Below, piece after piece: positions 10,750 to 18,568 of a stretch of 64,000 nt of DNA; positions within the stretch are counted from its first letter, which is position 1, and each line of letters starts with the position of its first letter. A program made the translations under genes and the position numbers. The notes beneath the pieces were generated by a model. That model did no database searches. It was not told where the DNA came from and saw nothing but the letters and a program-made list of their open reading frames with translations. The stretch is from Microbacterium oleivorans NBRC 103075 (GTDB taxonomy: Bacteria > Actinomycetota > Actinomycetes > Actinomycetales > Microbacteriaceae), in assembly GCF_001552475.1 (NCBI RefSeq), contig NZ_BCRG01000010.1, forward strand, positions 62,001-126,000, written 5' to 3'.

Positions 10750-11070
10750 GTGACGTATGTGATCGCCCTCCCGTGCGTGGATGTCAAGGATCGAGCCTGC
10801 ATCGACGAGTGTCCTGTCGACTGCATATACGAAGGCGAGCGGTCGCTCTACATCCACCCCGATGAGTGCGTCGACTGCGGCGCCTGCGAGCCGGTGTGCC
10901 CTGTCGAGGCCATCTACTACGAAGACGACCTCCCCGCCGAGTGGCAGGACTACTACACGGCGAACGTCGAGTTCTTCGAGGACCTCGGCTCTCCCGGCGG
11001 CGCCGCCAAGGTCGGCGTCATCGCGAAGGACCACCCCGTGATCGCGGGTCTTCCTCCGCAGGCCCACTGA
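10750..11070 (+). CDS. fdxA: Seven-iron ferredoxin (3Fe-4S / 4Fe-4S)
   Basis: A 106-aa electron carrier. The N-terminal cysteine set CVDVKDRACIDECPVDC and the second set CVDCGACEPVCPVEA give the pattern of 7Fe ferredoxins, one [3Fe-4S] and one [4Fe-4S] cluster. The acidic C-terminal half (EWQDYYTANVEFFEDLG) is typical of the FdxA/FdxC group in actinobacteria. It is soluble and donates electrons to redox enzymes such as cytochromes P450 or sulfur and nitrogen reductases. The partner is not visible here. The gene next to it is dapC, an arrangement common in actinobacteria. Confidence 0.96.
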   Translation: MTYVIALPCVDVKDRACIDECPVDCIYEGERSLYIHPDECVDCGACEPVCPVEAIYYEDDLPAEWQDYYTANVEFFEDLGSPGGAAKVGVIAKDHPVIAGLPPQAH

Positions 11071-11077
11071 CCGTCTC

Positions 11078-12193
11078 ATGAGCGTCCGCGACCTCGCTGA
11101 CTACCCGTGGGACGCCGTCGCTCCGTACGCGGAGCGTGCGCGACAGCATCCCGGCGGCATCGTCGACCTCTCGATCGGCTCGCCCGTCGACCCGACCCCC
11201 GACGTCGTCGCCGACGCCCTGCGCCGGGCCACCGACGCACATGCGTACCCGCAGACGGTCGGGACGCCGGCCCTGCGTGAGGCCATCGTGGCCTGGTACG
11301 CCCGGCGCCGCGGCGTGACGGGGCTGACTCCGTCCCATGTCGTGCCGACCGTGGGGTCGAAAGAACTCGTCGCACTTCTCCCGCTGCTCCTGGGCCTCGG
11401 TCCCGACGACACGGTCGTCCATCCTCGTGCCGCCTATCCCTCGTACGAGGTCGGTGCGCGTCTCGTCGGAGCTGCTCCGCTCGCCTCCGACGATCCTGAC
11501 GAGTGGCCTGTCGGCACGCGCCTCGTCTGGCTCAACACGCCCGGAAATCCCGATGGCGGTGTTCTGGGAGTCACCGACCTCCGCCGCGCCGTCGAGCGGG
11601 CCCGCGAGCTCGGAGCGGTGCTGGCCTCCGACGAGTGCTACGCCGAACTCGGCTGGGACGGGCCGTGGGCGGATGCCGCCGTGCCCAGCATCCTCGATCC
11701 GAGCGTGACGGACGGTGACGTCGCCGGGGTTGTGTCCGTCTACTCCCTGAGCAAGCAGTCGAACCTCGCCGGCTATCGGGCGGCCTTCCTCGCGGGCGAT
11801 CCTGCGCTCGTCGAACGCCTCGTCACCGCACGCAAGCATCTCGGGCTCATGGTCCCCGGTCCCGTGCAGGCTGCCATGATCGCCGCTCTCGGCGACGATG
11901 CGCACGTCGAGCATCAGCGCGAGCTGTACCGGTCCCGCCGGAACACCCTGAAGCCCGCGGTGGAAGCTGCCGGCTTCCGCATAGACCGGAGTGAAGCCGG
12001 GCTGTACCTGTGGGCGACCGCGGGGGAGGAGGCGTGGGACTCGCTGGGACGCCTCTCCGAACTCGGCATCCTGGCCGGACCCGGACACTTCTACGGGACT
12101 CATTTCCCGCAGCACGTGCGCTTCTCGCTCACGGCGACCGACGAGCGCATCGCGGAGGCCGCACGCCGACTGAGGGCATCCGTCTCGTCGTAG
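11078..12193 (+). CDS. dapC: N-succinyldiaminopimelate aminotransferase
   Basis: A 371-aa fold-type I PLP enzyme that converts N-succinyl-2-amino-6-ketopimelate to N-succinyl-diaminopimelate in lysine and cell-wall precursor synthesis. The PLP lysine is in YSLSKQSNLAGYR, with NTPGNPDGGVL holding the conserved Asn-Pro and SDECYAELGW the conserved Asp. dapD and dapE lie about 2 kb downstream, which supports the assignment over a generic aminotransferase. It starts 7 nt after fdxA without a strong Shine-Dalgarno sequence, so coupling to fdxA is likely. Confidence 0.9.
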   Translation: MSVRDLADYPWDAVAPYAERARQHPGGIVDLSIGSPVDPTPDVVADALRRATDAHAYPQTVGTPALREAIVAWYARRRGVTGLTPSHVVPTVGSKELVALLPLLLGLGPDDTVVHPRAAYPSYEVGARLVGAAPLASDDPDEWPVGTRLVWLNTPGNPDGGVLGVTDLRRAVERARELGAVLASDECYAELGWDGPWADAAVPSILDPSVTDGDVAGVVSVYSLSKQSNLAGYRAAFLAGDPALVERLVTARKHLGLMVPGPVQAAMIAALGDDAHVEHQRELYRSRRNTLKPAVEAAGFRIDRSEAGLYLWATAGEEAWDSLGRLSELGILAGPGHFYGTHFPQHVRFSLTATDERIAEAARRLRASVSS

Positions 12194-12201
12194 CTGATTC
12201 G

Positions 12202-12207
12202 TAGGAT
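12202..12207 (+). promoter_or_regulatory. -10 element TAGGAT upstream of gltA (distal promoter)
   Basis: TAGGAT is followed by 7 nt and an ATG at 12215. A transcript from here would begin at that ATG, translate a 19-codon ORF, and then run 30 nt further to gltA. Confidence 0.5.
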
Positions 12208-12214
12208 TCCTCCC

Positions 12215-12274
12215 ATGGATCGCGAGATCCGTTGGGCGCGTCAGGAGACGCGCCATCTCCCCAGTAGGCTGTAA
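12215..12274 (+). CDS. Putative leaderless 19-aa leader ORF upstream of gltA
   Basis: ATG at 12215 opens a 19-codon ORF ending TAA at 12274, encoding MDREIRWARQETRHLPSRL. It stands at the exact distance from a TAGGAT box used by leaderless genes elsewhere in this window. Its RNA can fold two hairpins, GGATC-GCGA-GATCC (12217-12230) and GGCGCGT-6 nt-ACGCGCC (12235-12254). I know of no described peptide of this sequence. It may be a leader peptide, or only the untranslated leader of gltA. Confidence 0.35.
   Translation: MDREIRWARQETRHLPSRL
12265..12270 (+). promoter_or_regulatory. -10 element TAGGCT proximal to gltA
   Basis: TAGGCT would place a start near 12277 and give a 28-nt leader that contains the AAGGAGG ribosome site at 12294-12300. 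It overlaps the end of the small ORF. Confidence 0.45.
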
Positions 12275-12304
12275 AAACCGCTCCGACGACCGCAAGGAGG
12301 CTTC

Positions 12305-13600
12305 GTGACCAACGCGGACACCCCTCAGATCGCTACCGTGACCATCGGTGACACGACGGCAGAACTCCCGCTCATCTCGGGAAGTGAAGGGGTGCCGAGC
12401 GTCGACTTCTCCTCCTTCACGAAGCAGACGGGTCACACCTCGCTCGACTACGGGTTCGTCAACACGGCGTCCACGAAGTCGTCCATCACCTACATCGACG
12501 GTGATCAGGGCATCCTGCGCTACCGCGGCTACCCGATCGAGCAGCTCGCACAGCACAGCACGTACCTCGAGGTCGCCTGGCTCCTGCTCTACGGAGAGCT
12601 GCCGACGGCCGACGAGCTCGCGGGGTGGGACGAGAAGATCCGTCGCCACACGCTCCTCCACGAAGATCTCAAGCACTTCTTCTCCGCGCTTCCGCACACG
12701 GCGCACCCGATGTCGGTGCTCTCCGCTGCGACCGCTGCGCTCTCGACCTACTACGAGGGCCAGAGCGACCCGCACAACCCCGAGCACGTCGAGCTCAACA
12801 CGATCCGGATGCTCGCGAAGCTTCCTGTCATCGCGGCGTACGCGCACAAGAAGAGCATCGGGCACGCGTTCCTCTACCCGGACAACTCGCTGAGCTTCGT
12901 CGACAACTTCCTCAAGCTGAACTTCGGCAACAACGCGGAGCCGTACGAGATCAACCCCGTGATGTCGCGCGCGCTCGAGCGCCTGCTCATCCTGCACGCG
13001 GACCACGAGCAGAACGCGTCGACCTCGACGGTGCGCCTCGTCGGATCGACGGGCGCGAACCAGTTCTCGTCCATCTCCGCTGGAATCAACGCGCTCTACG
13101 GGCCGCTTCACGGTGGCGCCAACGAGGCAGTCCTCGACATGCTCGGTCGCATTCGCGACTCCGGCGAGAGCGTCCAGCGCTTCGTCGAGCGGGTCAAGAA
13201 CAAGGAAGACGGTGTCAAGCTCATGGGCTTCGGGCACCGCGTCTACAAGAACTACGACCCGCGCGCGAAGCTCGTGAAGGAGTCCGCTGACGAGGTGCTC
13301 CGCGAACTGGGCGTCGAGGATCCGCTGCTGGCCCTCGCGAACGAGCTCGAAGAGATCGCCCTCAGCGACGATTATTTCAAGGAACGGCGTCTGTACCCCA
13401 ACGTCGACTTCTACACCGGCGTCATCTACAAGGCGATGGGCTTTCCGACCCGGATGTTCACGCCCCTGTTCGCGATCGGACGCCTGCCGGGCTGGCTGGC
13501 GCACTGGCGCGAGATGCAGAACGACCCGCAGACCAAGATCGGGCGTCCGCAGCAGTTGTACACCGGCGCCGGCGAGCGCGACTACCCGACGGCGCACTGA
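12305..13600 (+). CDS. gltA: Citrate synthase
   Basis: A 431-aa hexameric-type citrate synthase that condenses oxaloacetate and acetyl-CoA in the TCA cycle. Catalytic elements are visible: LHGGANEAV with the first histidine, GFGHRVYKNYDPRA with the second, and NVDFYTGVIYKAMGFP with the aspartate. The N-terminal small domain (SSITYIDGDQGILRYRGYPI) is typical. GTG start at 12305 with a near-perfect AAGGAGG 4 nt upstream. A hairpin terminator follows. Codon use is strongly optimised, as expected for an abundant enzyme. Confidence 0.97.
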   Translation: MTNADTPQIATVTIGDTTAELPLISGSEGVPSVDFSSFTKQTGHTSLDYGFVNTASTKSSITYIDGDQGILRYRGYPIEQLAQHSTYLEVAWLLLYGELPTADELAGWDEKIRRHTLLHEDLKHFFSALPHTAHPMSVLSAATAALSTYYEGQSDPHNPEHVELNTIRMLAKLPVIAAYAHKKSIGHAFLYPDNSLSFVDNFLKLNFGNNAEPYEINPVMSRALERLLILHADHEQNASTSTVRLVGSTGANQFSSISAGINALYGPLHGGANEAVLDMLGRIRDSGESVQRFVERVKNKEDGVKLMGFGHRVYKNYDPRAKLVKESADEVLRELGVEDPLLALANELEEIALSDDYFKERRLYPNVDFYTGVIYKAMGFPTRMFTPLFAIGRLPGWLAHWREMQNDPQTKIGRPQQLYTGAGERDYPTAH

Positions 13601-13607
13601 GGCTGAG

Positions 13608-13631
13608 GGGCTCGCCCGCGAGGGTGAGCCC
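13608..13631 (+). terminator. Terminator hairpin after gltA
   Basis: GGGCTCGCCC pairs with GGGTGAGCCC (10 bp, one G-U) around a GCGA tetraloop, 7 nt after the gltA stop. No U-tract. The stem abuts the ATG of the next ORF at 13632. Confidence 0.7.
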
Positions 13632-13868
13632 ATGAGTCTCAGAGCGGGCATGACGGGTTCGACGTCAGCCGCAGGTGTGGGCATTTTCGGTCCCGGCGGT
13701 GTCACCGAGTTCTTCCGCCGGAGCCATGTGCTCTCGTCCTCGGCTAACGCTGCGCAAGGCCCACGTTCCATCGAGCAGCGACTCGCCGAGCTCGACGATC
13801 TCCGCACCCGCGGCGTCATCAGTGACGATGAGCACCGGGATGCGCGTGCGGCGATCCTGAAGGGCTGA
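13632..13868 (+). CDS. Small SHOCT-domain protein
   Basis: A 78-aa protein whose last 32 residues (RLAELDDLRTRGVISDDEH) match the SHOCT short C-terminal domain found at the end of many actinobacterial proteins. The N-terminal half is glycine- and serine-rich with no clear domain. The ATG at 13632 directly follows the gltA terminator stem, so the in-frame ATG at 13650 may be the true start, giving a 72-aa product. Function unknown. It ends 3 nt before the dapD stop on the other strand. Confidence 0.6.
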   Translation: MSLRAGMTGSTSAAGVGIFGPGGVTEFFRRSHVLSSSANAAQGPRSIEQRLAELDDLRTRGVISDDEHRDARAAILKG

Positions 13869-13871
13869 ACC

Positions 13872-14816
13872 TCAGGCGTGCAGGTCGGCGTTCAACGTGA
13901 CGCCGACGCCTTCGCGCCGCACCGCTTCCACAGCTCCGGAGAGGGAGTTCCGCCGGAACAGAATGCCGTCCCGGCCGGAGAGCTCGGCGCCCTTCGCCGT
14001 GGGCCGCGTGCCGTCGTGGCGCACGGGTTCGCCGGCGAGGACGATCTTCGTGCCGGCAGTGACGTAGAGACCTGCTTCGACGATGCAGTCGTCGCCGAGC
14101 GAGATCCCGATGCCCGCGTTCGCGCCGAGGAGCGTGCGTCGGCCGATCGACACGCGGTGGTTCCCGCCCCCGGAGAGGGTGCCCATGATCGAGGCACCGC
14201 CGCCCACATCGCTGCCGTCGCCGACGACGACGCCCTGCGAGATGCGCCCTTCCACCATGGATGCGCCGAGCGTGCCGGCGTTGAAGTTCACGAAGCCTTC
14301 GTGCATCACGGTGGTCCCGGGCGCGAGGTGGGCGCCCAGGCGCACGCGCGAAGCGTCGGCGATGCGCACTCCCGGCGGCACGACGTAGTCGGTGAGGCGC
14401 GGGAACTTGTCGAGGCCGTTCACCTGGATGCCGGCGCGCTGCAGGCCCGGGCGGATCCGGGTCACATCGTCGGGGTGCACCGGGCCCGCACTCGTCCACG
14501 CGACGTTCGGCAGGTGGCCGAAGATACCGGTGAGGTCGAGCTCGTTGGGGGCGACGAGGCAGTGCGACAGAGCATGCAGGCGCAGATAGGCGTCGGACGT
14601 CCCGGTCGGAGGGGCATCCAGATCGATCTCGACGACCACGACCTCGACGGTGACGGCGCGACGCTCGTCCGGACCGGCGAACGCGGCGAGCTCGGAGGTG
14701 TCGGCGTCGGCCGGTGCGCGACCGAGGGCGGGCGACGGGTACCAGGTGTCGAGCACGGTTCCGTCCGCGCTCGTCGTTGCCAGACCGATGCCCCAGACCC
14801 ACCGTGCGTCACTCAT
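13872..14816 (-). CDS. dapD: Tetrahydrodipicolinate N-succinyltransferase
   Basis: A 314-aa enzyme that transfers succinyl from succinyl-CoA to tetrahydrodipicolinate in the succinylase branch of lysine/DAP synthesis. The C-terminal half is a left-handed beta helix made of hexapeptide repeats ([34 protein letters not shown]). The N-terminal [16 protein letters not shown] block is characteristic of the actinobacterial DapD type. Read leftward from an ATG 6 nt after TAGCCT, so it is probably leaderless. It diverges from dapE, the later step of the pathway, across only 37 nt. Confidence 0.95.
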   Translation of the reverse strand: MSDARWVWGIGLATTSADGTVLDTWYPSPALGRAPADADTSELAAFAGPDERRAVTVEVVVVEIDLDAPPTGTSDAYLRLHALSHCLVAPNELDLTGIFGHLPNVAWTSAGPVHPDDVTRIRPGLQRAGIQVNGLDKFPRLTDYVVPPGVRIADASRVRLGAHLAPGTTVMHEGFVNFNAGTLGASMVEGRISQGVVVGDGSDVGGGASIMGTLSGGGNHRVSIGRRTLLGANAGIGISLGDDCIVEAGLYVTAGTKIVLAGEPVRHDGTRPTAKGAELSGRDGILFRRNSLSGAVEAVRREGVGVTLNADLHA

Positions 14817-14822
14817 GGTTCC

Positions 14823-14828
14823 AGGCTA
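14823..14828 (-). promoter_or_regulatory. -10 element TAGCCT of dapD (leaderless)
   Basis: Reading the minus strand, TAGCCT is followed by GGAACC and the ATG at 14816. The -35 region for this promoter falls on the dapE -10 and start. Confidence 0.6.
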
Positions 14829-14840
14829 TCGGGCCGTCGT

Positions 14841-14846
14841 TAGACT
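14841..14846 (+). promoter_or_regulatory. -10 element TAGACT of dapE (leaderless)
   Basis: TAGACT is followed by CGACGTC and ATG at 14854. The -35 region for this promoter falls on the dapD -10 and start. Confidence 0.6.
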
Positions 14847-14853
14847 CGACGTC

Positions 14854-15930
14854 ATGCCCCGGCTCGACCTCCGCTCCAGCGCCGTCGACCTGACGCGCAC
14901 CATCTGCGACATTCCGAGTGTGTCGGACGACGAGACCGTCCTCGCCGACGCGATCTTCGAAGCGGTGTCCGCGCTCCCTCATCTCGACGTCTACCGCGAC
15001 GGCGACACGATCGTCGCGCGCACCTCACTCGGGCGGGCCCAGCGCGTCGCCATCGCAGGCCACATCGACACGGTACCCATCAACGACAACGTCCCCACGC
15101 GTGACATCGACGTCGACGGCGCGGCCTACCTGTGGGGGCGGGGCACCGTCGACATGAAGGCGGGCGTCGCCGTCCAGCTGAAGCTCGCGGCGGAGCTGAC
15201 GGATCCTCGCGTCGACATCACGTGGATGTGGTACGACCACGAGGAGGTCGCTGCAGAGCTCAATGGGTTGACCCGGCTCGCGGCATCTCGGCCCGATCTC
15301 TTCGAAGCCGACTTCGCGATCCTCGGAGAGCCGTCGAACGGGCAGGTCGAGGGGGGCTGTAACGGCAACCTCCGCGCTGTCGTGCGCACGTCGGGTGTCC
15401 GCGCCCACAGCGCACGGGCGTGGATCGGTGAGAACGCCATCCACAAGGCGGCGCCGATCCTCGCGCGCCTCGCCGAGTACCGTCCGCGCGAGGTCGAGGT
15501 CGACGGGCTCGTCTACCGTGAGGGACTGAACGCCGTCCGGATCAGCGGCGGTATCGCAGGCAACGTCATCCCCGACGCGTGCGAGGTCGAAGTCAACTAC
15601 CGCTTCGCGCCGAGCAAGGATGCCGCGGCCGCCGAGGCGCACGTGCGCGACGTGCTCGCCGGCTTCGAGGTCGAGGTCGTCGATCTCTCCGAGGGCGCCC
15701 GCCCTGGGCTCGACGCCCCGTTGGCGCAGGAGTTCGTGGCCGCCGTCGGTGCGGAGCCGAAGCCCAAATACGGCTGGACGGACGTCGCGCGCTTCTCCGC
15801 GATGGGCGTGCCCGCCGTCAACTACGGTCCCGGCGACCCGCACCTCGCCCACCACGACGAGGAGCGCGTTCTGCTCGCGCAGATCGAGGACGTGGAACGG
15901 GGCCTGCGGTCATGGCTGAGCGGCGACTGA
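14854..15930 (+). CDS. dapE: Succinyl-diaminopimelate desuccinylase
   Basis: A 358-aa di-zinc M20 family hydrolase that releases succinate from N-succinyl-LL-diaminopimelate. Metal and catalytic residues are visible: AGHIDTVP (His, Asp), GRGTVDMKAG (bridging Asp), YDHEEVAAE (catalytic Glu pair), and LAHHDEER (C-terminal His). A dimerisation domain lies between. The start at 14854 is set by the TAGACT box 7 nt upstream. An upstream in-frame ATG at 14650 would lie inside dapD. The last 19 nt overlap the next gene. Confidence 0.95.
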   Translation: MPRLDLRSSAVDLTRTICDIPSVSDDETVLADAIFEAVSALPHLDVYRDGDTIVARTSLGRAQRVAIAGHIDTVPINDNVPTRDIDVDGAAYLWGRGTVDMKAGVAVQLKLAAELTDPRVDITWMWYDHEEVAAELNGLTRLAASRPDLFEADFAILGEPSNGQVEGGCNGNLRAVVRTSGVRAHSARAWIGENAIHKAAPILARLAEYRPREVEVDGLVYREGLNAVRISGGIAGNVIPDACEVEVNYRFAPSKDAAAAEAHVRDVLAGFEVEVVDLSEGARPGLDAPLAQEFVAAVGAEPKPKYGWTDVARFSAMGVPAVNYGPGDPHLAHHDEERVLLAQIEDVERGLRSWLSGD

Positions 15931-17111
15931 GGACCGCAGCCTCCGTCGCCGGCACTGTCGCCGCCGTCTACTTCTCGGCTCGCCTCGTCACCACCGTCTT
16001 CTTCTGGATCGCAGCCGAGCTGTCCGGAACCCACTCGCGGTTCGGGCCTGACGCGACGATCTCCTCCCTGGCCATGGGCTGGGACGCCCAGTGGTACTGG
16101 GTCATCGCCGACCAGGGGTATCCGTCGCAGTTGCCGGTCGACGACACCGGCCGGGTCACCCAGAACGCGTGGGCGTTCCTGCCGCTCTTCCCCTGGACGG
16201 CCCGGGCGCTCGGCACTGTGCTCGGCGGGTACCCCGCCGGGGCGATCGTGCTGGCAGCCGTCGCCGGGTACGCGGCATCCGTGGTCTTCTTCCTACTGCT
16301 GCGAGATCGCCTCGGCGACACCGCGGCGCTGTGGGCCGTCGTCTTCTTCGCGAACGGGCCGTTGGCCGCGATGTTCCAGATGGGGTACGCGGAGCCACTC
16401 GGGCTGCTGTGGCTGTTCTTGGCGCTCTGGGCGCTGCTGCGGAGACGATTCGTGTGGATGTACCCGCTCGTCGTACTCCTGGGGTTCACCCGTCCCGGCG
16501 TCCTCGCCTTCGCCCTGCTCCTCGGGCTGTACGGCATCCATCGATGGATCCGGCGGCGAGATGATCCGCTCCCCGGCTCGCACATCGCTCACATCATCGC
16601 CCTCGGCGCGCTGGCGACGATCGTCGGGTTCGCGTGGCAGGTCATCGCGGGGCTGGCGACGGGTGACCCGTCGGCCTACCTCGAGACCGAACTGGCATGG
16701 CGTCGCGACTGGGTCGGTTCTGAAGAGCAGTTCGTCCCCTTCGCCGGCTTCGTGACGGCGGCGCGGGTCTGGTTCGGGATCTGGGGTCTTCCGCCGATCT
16801 GGGGACCGATCGCGCTCGTGATCCTCGTCGTCGGGGCGGCTGCCGTGCTGATCCGCTCGTCACAGGTCCGTCGGCTGGGGCCGGAGATCCGCCTGTGGGG
16901 CGCCAGCTACCTCGTGTACCTGTTGGCGGTCTTCTTCCCGCAGTCGAGCACCTTCCGACTTCTCCTCCCGTTGAGCCCCGTCGCTGCGGCCGTCGCCGTG
17001 CCGCGTTCTCGGTGGTGGCGGATCGGCGTACTCGTGATCTGCCTCGCCGGACAGTGGGTGTGGATCCACGAGATGCTGGCGCTGGGGGACACGTTCTACC
17101 GGATTCCGTGA
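15912..17111 (+). CDS. PIG-V-like polytopic glycosyltransferase (GT-C fold)
   Basis: A 399-aa membrane protein with about nine to ten helices. The first extracytoplasmic loop holds WDAQWYWVIADQGYP, the acidic W-D-x2-W-Y motif of GT-C enzymes related to PIG-V mannosyltransferases. A second loop keeps ENAWAF-like (QNAWAFLPLFPW) residues of that family. It probably transfers mannose from a polyprenyl-phosphate donor to a cell-envelope acceptor outside the membrane. The acceptor is unknown. ATG at 15912 overlaps dapE by 19 nt. The family is likely, the exact sugar is inference. Confidence 0.8.
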   Translation: MAERRLRTAASVAGTVAAVYFSARLVTTVFFWIAAELSGTHSRFGPDATISSLAMGWDAQWYWVIADQGYPSQLPVDDTGRVTQNAWAFLPLFPWTARALGTVLGGYPAGAIVLAAVAGYAASVVFFLLLRDRLGDTAALWAVVFFANGPLAAMFQMGYAEPLGLLWLFLALWALLRRRFVWMYPLVVLLGFTRPGVLAFALLLGLYGIHRWIRRRDDPLPGSHIAHIIALGALATIVGFAWQVIAGLATGDPSAYLETELAWRRDWVGSEEQFVPFAGFVTAARVWFGIWGLPPIWGPIALVILVVGAAAVLIRSSQVRRLGPEIRLWGASYLVYLLAVFFPQSSTFRLLLPLSPVAAAVAVPRSRWWRIGVLVICLAGQWVWIHEMLALGDTFYRIP

Positions 17112-17163
17112 CGATAAGCGTCTCCTGAGAGCCGCGCGCGCCGAAGGCGTTCACCCCATTGGG

Positions 17164-17169
17164 TAGACT
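17164..17169 (+). promoter_or_regulatory. -10 element TAGACT of the DUF3117 gene
   Basis: TAGACT lies 35 nt before the ATG, giving a short leader of about 28 nt that carries AAAGGAG (17191-17197). This gene is therefore leadered, unlike many neighbours. Confidence 0.5.
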
Positions 17170-17204
17170 AATGAGGTAGGCCGAAGACGAAAAGGAGCCC
17201 CACA

Positions 17205-17378
17205 ATGGCAGCCATGAAGCCGCGCACTGGAGACGGACCTATGGAGGCCGTCAAGGAGGGCCGCCTGATCATCGTTCGTGTTCCGCTCGAGGGGGGCGGT
17301 CGACTTGTCGTGTCGGTGAACGACGACGAGGCGAAGGAACTCCACAGCGTTCTCAGCGGGGTCGTCGGCGCCGCCTGA
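17205..17378 (+). CDS. DUF3117 family small protein
   Basis: A 57-aa protein beginning MAAMKPRTGDGPMEAVKEGR, which is the signature of the actinobacterial DUF3117 family. The rest is two beta strands (LIIVRVPLEGGGRLVVSV) and a short helix (DDEAKELHSVLSGV). It is near-universal in actinobacteria and of unknown function. ATG 17205 is preceded by AAAGGAG at 7 nt. A strong terminator follows 15 nt after the stop, so it is a single-gene unit. Confidence 0.93.
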   Translation: MAAMKPRTGDGPMEAVKEGRLIIVRVPLEGGGRLVVSVNDDEAKELHSVLSGVVGAA

Positions 17379-17393
17379 CCTCGGCTCGATGCG

Positions 17394-17422
17394 AAAGGCC
17401 GGTCCCCACGGGACCGGCCTTT
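17394..17422 (+). terminator. Strong terminator shared by DUF3117 gene and the facing methyltransferase
   Basis: AAAGGCCGGTCCC (17394-17406) pairs perfectly over 13 bp with GGGACCGGCCTTT (17410-17422) around a 3-nt loop. The A/T flanks supply a short U-run on either strand, so it can stop transcription from both sides. Confidence 0.85.
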
Positions 17423-17436
17423 CTGTGTTCGAGTGC

Positions 17437-18075
17437 TCAGCCGGCGTCGGCGACCGTCGTCAGCTGAAGAAGGCCTTCACCGACGATCGACAGGGCGCCG
17501 AGGACAGCAGGGGATGTCTGCGTCTCCTGGATCAGGGAGCGATAGGCGCTTTCGATCGGGCCGCGCTTGACCGGATCGGCGACGGCGCCGCCGGCGAGGA
17601 CGCGCGGTACGAGGACGGTCCCGCCGGCCCGCGCGAGTCGGAGCCCATGCTCGACGTATTCGATGACGCCTTCGGGGTCGGCGTCGATGAGGACGATGTC
17701 GTAGGACGCCTCGTTCATCCGCGGCAGGACGTCGGCGGCGCGACCTGTGATGAAACGTACGCGAGCAGCGGGAACACGGGCATCCGTGAACGCCTTCCGC
17801 GCAACGGCGAGGTGCTCGGGCTCTTTGTCGATGGTGGTCAGCGTGGCGCGCGGCGAACCGTGCAACAGCCACAGACCCGAGACGCCGCCGCCCGTGCCGA
17901 TCTCGACGATGTTCAGCGCTCGGCCCGCCGCAGCGATCACCGCGCACTGCGCACCGACTTCAGGGCTGATCGGGTTGGCGCCGATCTCGAGGGCGTGTGC
18001 GCGCGCCCGCGCGATGGCGTCGGTCTCGACCGTCGCCTCGGCAGCGAACCTGCGAACCGCCTCGTGATCTCCCAT
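17437..18075 (-). CDS. O-methyltransferase (class I SAM-dependent)
   Basis: A 212-aa methyltransferase. SAM binding shows as IVEIGTGGGVSGLWLL (motif I), with an acidic TTIDKEPEH after strand 2, and LIDADPEGVIEYVEHGLRL matches the metal-dependent O-methyltransferase family (COMT/caffeoyl-CoA type). Acceptor unknown. I start at ATG 18075 because GGAGG lies 8 nt upstream. A GTG at 18090 in the same frame, 5 nt after TAGGCT, is the alternative and adds five residues. From memory, a homologue sits in the M. tuberculosis sigE-tatB-mrp region, and tatB and mrp are indeed next door here. Confidence 0.85.
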   Translation of the reverse strand: MGDHEAVRRFAAEATVETDAIARARAHALEIGANPISPEVGAQCAVIAAAGRALNIVEIGTGGGVSGLWLLHGSPRATLTTIDKEPEHLAVARKAFTDARVPAARVRFITGRAADVLPRMNEASYDIVLIDADPEGVIEYVEHGLRLARAGGTVLVPRVLAGGAVADPVKRGPIESAYRSLIQETQTSPAVLGALSIVGEGLLQLTTVADAG

Positions 18076-18095
18076 GTGGTGAACCTCCACGCCTC

Positions 18096-18101
18096 AGCCT
18101 A
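18096..18101 (-). promoter_or_regulatory. -10 element TAGGCT of the O-methyltransferase
   Basis: On the minus strand TAGGCT precedes GTG 18090 by 5 nt and ATG 18075 by 20 nt. A start near 18090 would leave a very short leader that contains the GGAGG site. Confidence 0.5.
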
Positions 18102-18137
18102 GGCGGGTCGACGCTCCGCAACCCCCAGGCGCACGGG

Positions 18138-18143
18138 TAACCT
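18138..18143 (+). promoter_or_regulatory. -10 element TAACCT of tatB (leaderless)
   Basis: TAACCT is followed by GGGAACC and ATG at 18151. There is no Shine-Dalgarno sequence. Confidence 0.5.
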
Positions 18144-18150
18144 GGGAACC

Positions 18151-18540
18151 ATGTCATTCGGGCTCGATCTGGAGAAGATCCTCCTCATCGGGCTCATCGC
18201 CGCCCTGCTGCTGGGACCCGAGCGACTGCCCGGTTACGCGGCGTCTCTCGCTCGGCTGACTCGACGAGTGCGCGAGTGGCTCGATGGGGCCCGCACCCGC
18301 GTCAAAGAGGAGATGGGCGACGACTTCGACGACATCGAGTGGCGAAAGCTCGATCCGCGTCAGTACGACCCTCGTCGCATCATCCGCGAGGCGCTGATCG
18401 ACGAGGCTCCGGTGAAGCCGGTGTCGGCGGGCGCTCCGACCGCCGTCGCCGTCGCCGAGTCACCCGCAACTGTCACCACGGCTGCGGACGAGGCCTCGGA
18501 GGACGCTCTGACGGTGCCCTTCGACTCCGAGGCGACCTGA
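18151..18540 (+). CDS. tatB: TatB-like component of the twin-arginine translocase
   Basis: A 129-aa protein with a single N-terminal helix (KILLIGLIAALLLGPERLPG) carrying the LGPERLP hinge of TatB proteins, then an amphipathic helix rich in arginine and a long acidic, alanine-rich tail. It should sit in the inner membrane and help recruit folded Tat substrates to TatC. No tatA or tatC is in this window, as expected for actinobacteria where tatB stands apart. A TatA-type role cannot be excluded from sequence alone. Confidence 0.8.
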   Translation: MSFGLDLEKILLIGLIAALLLGPERLPGYAASLARLTRRVREWLDGARTRVKEEMGDDFDDIEWRKLDPRQYDPRRIIREALIDEAPVKPVSAGAPTAVAVAESPATVTTAADEASEDALTVPFDSEAT

Positions 18541-18568
18541 TTCGCCGACCTCGGTCGTCCGACGGGCG

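Noticed and set aside
11018..13819. Minus-strand open frame of 933 codons opposite dapC and gltA
   Set aside because: Spans two unrelated conserved genes and has no domain features. Composition is that of an antisense shadow.
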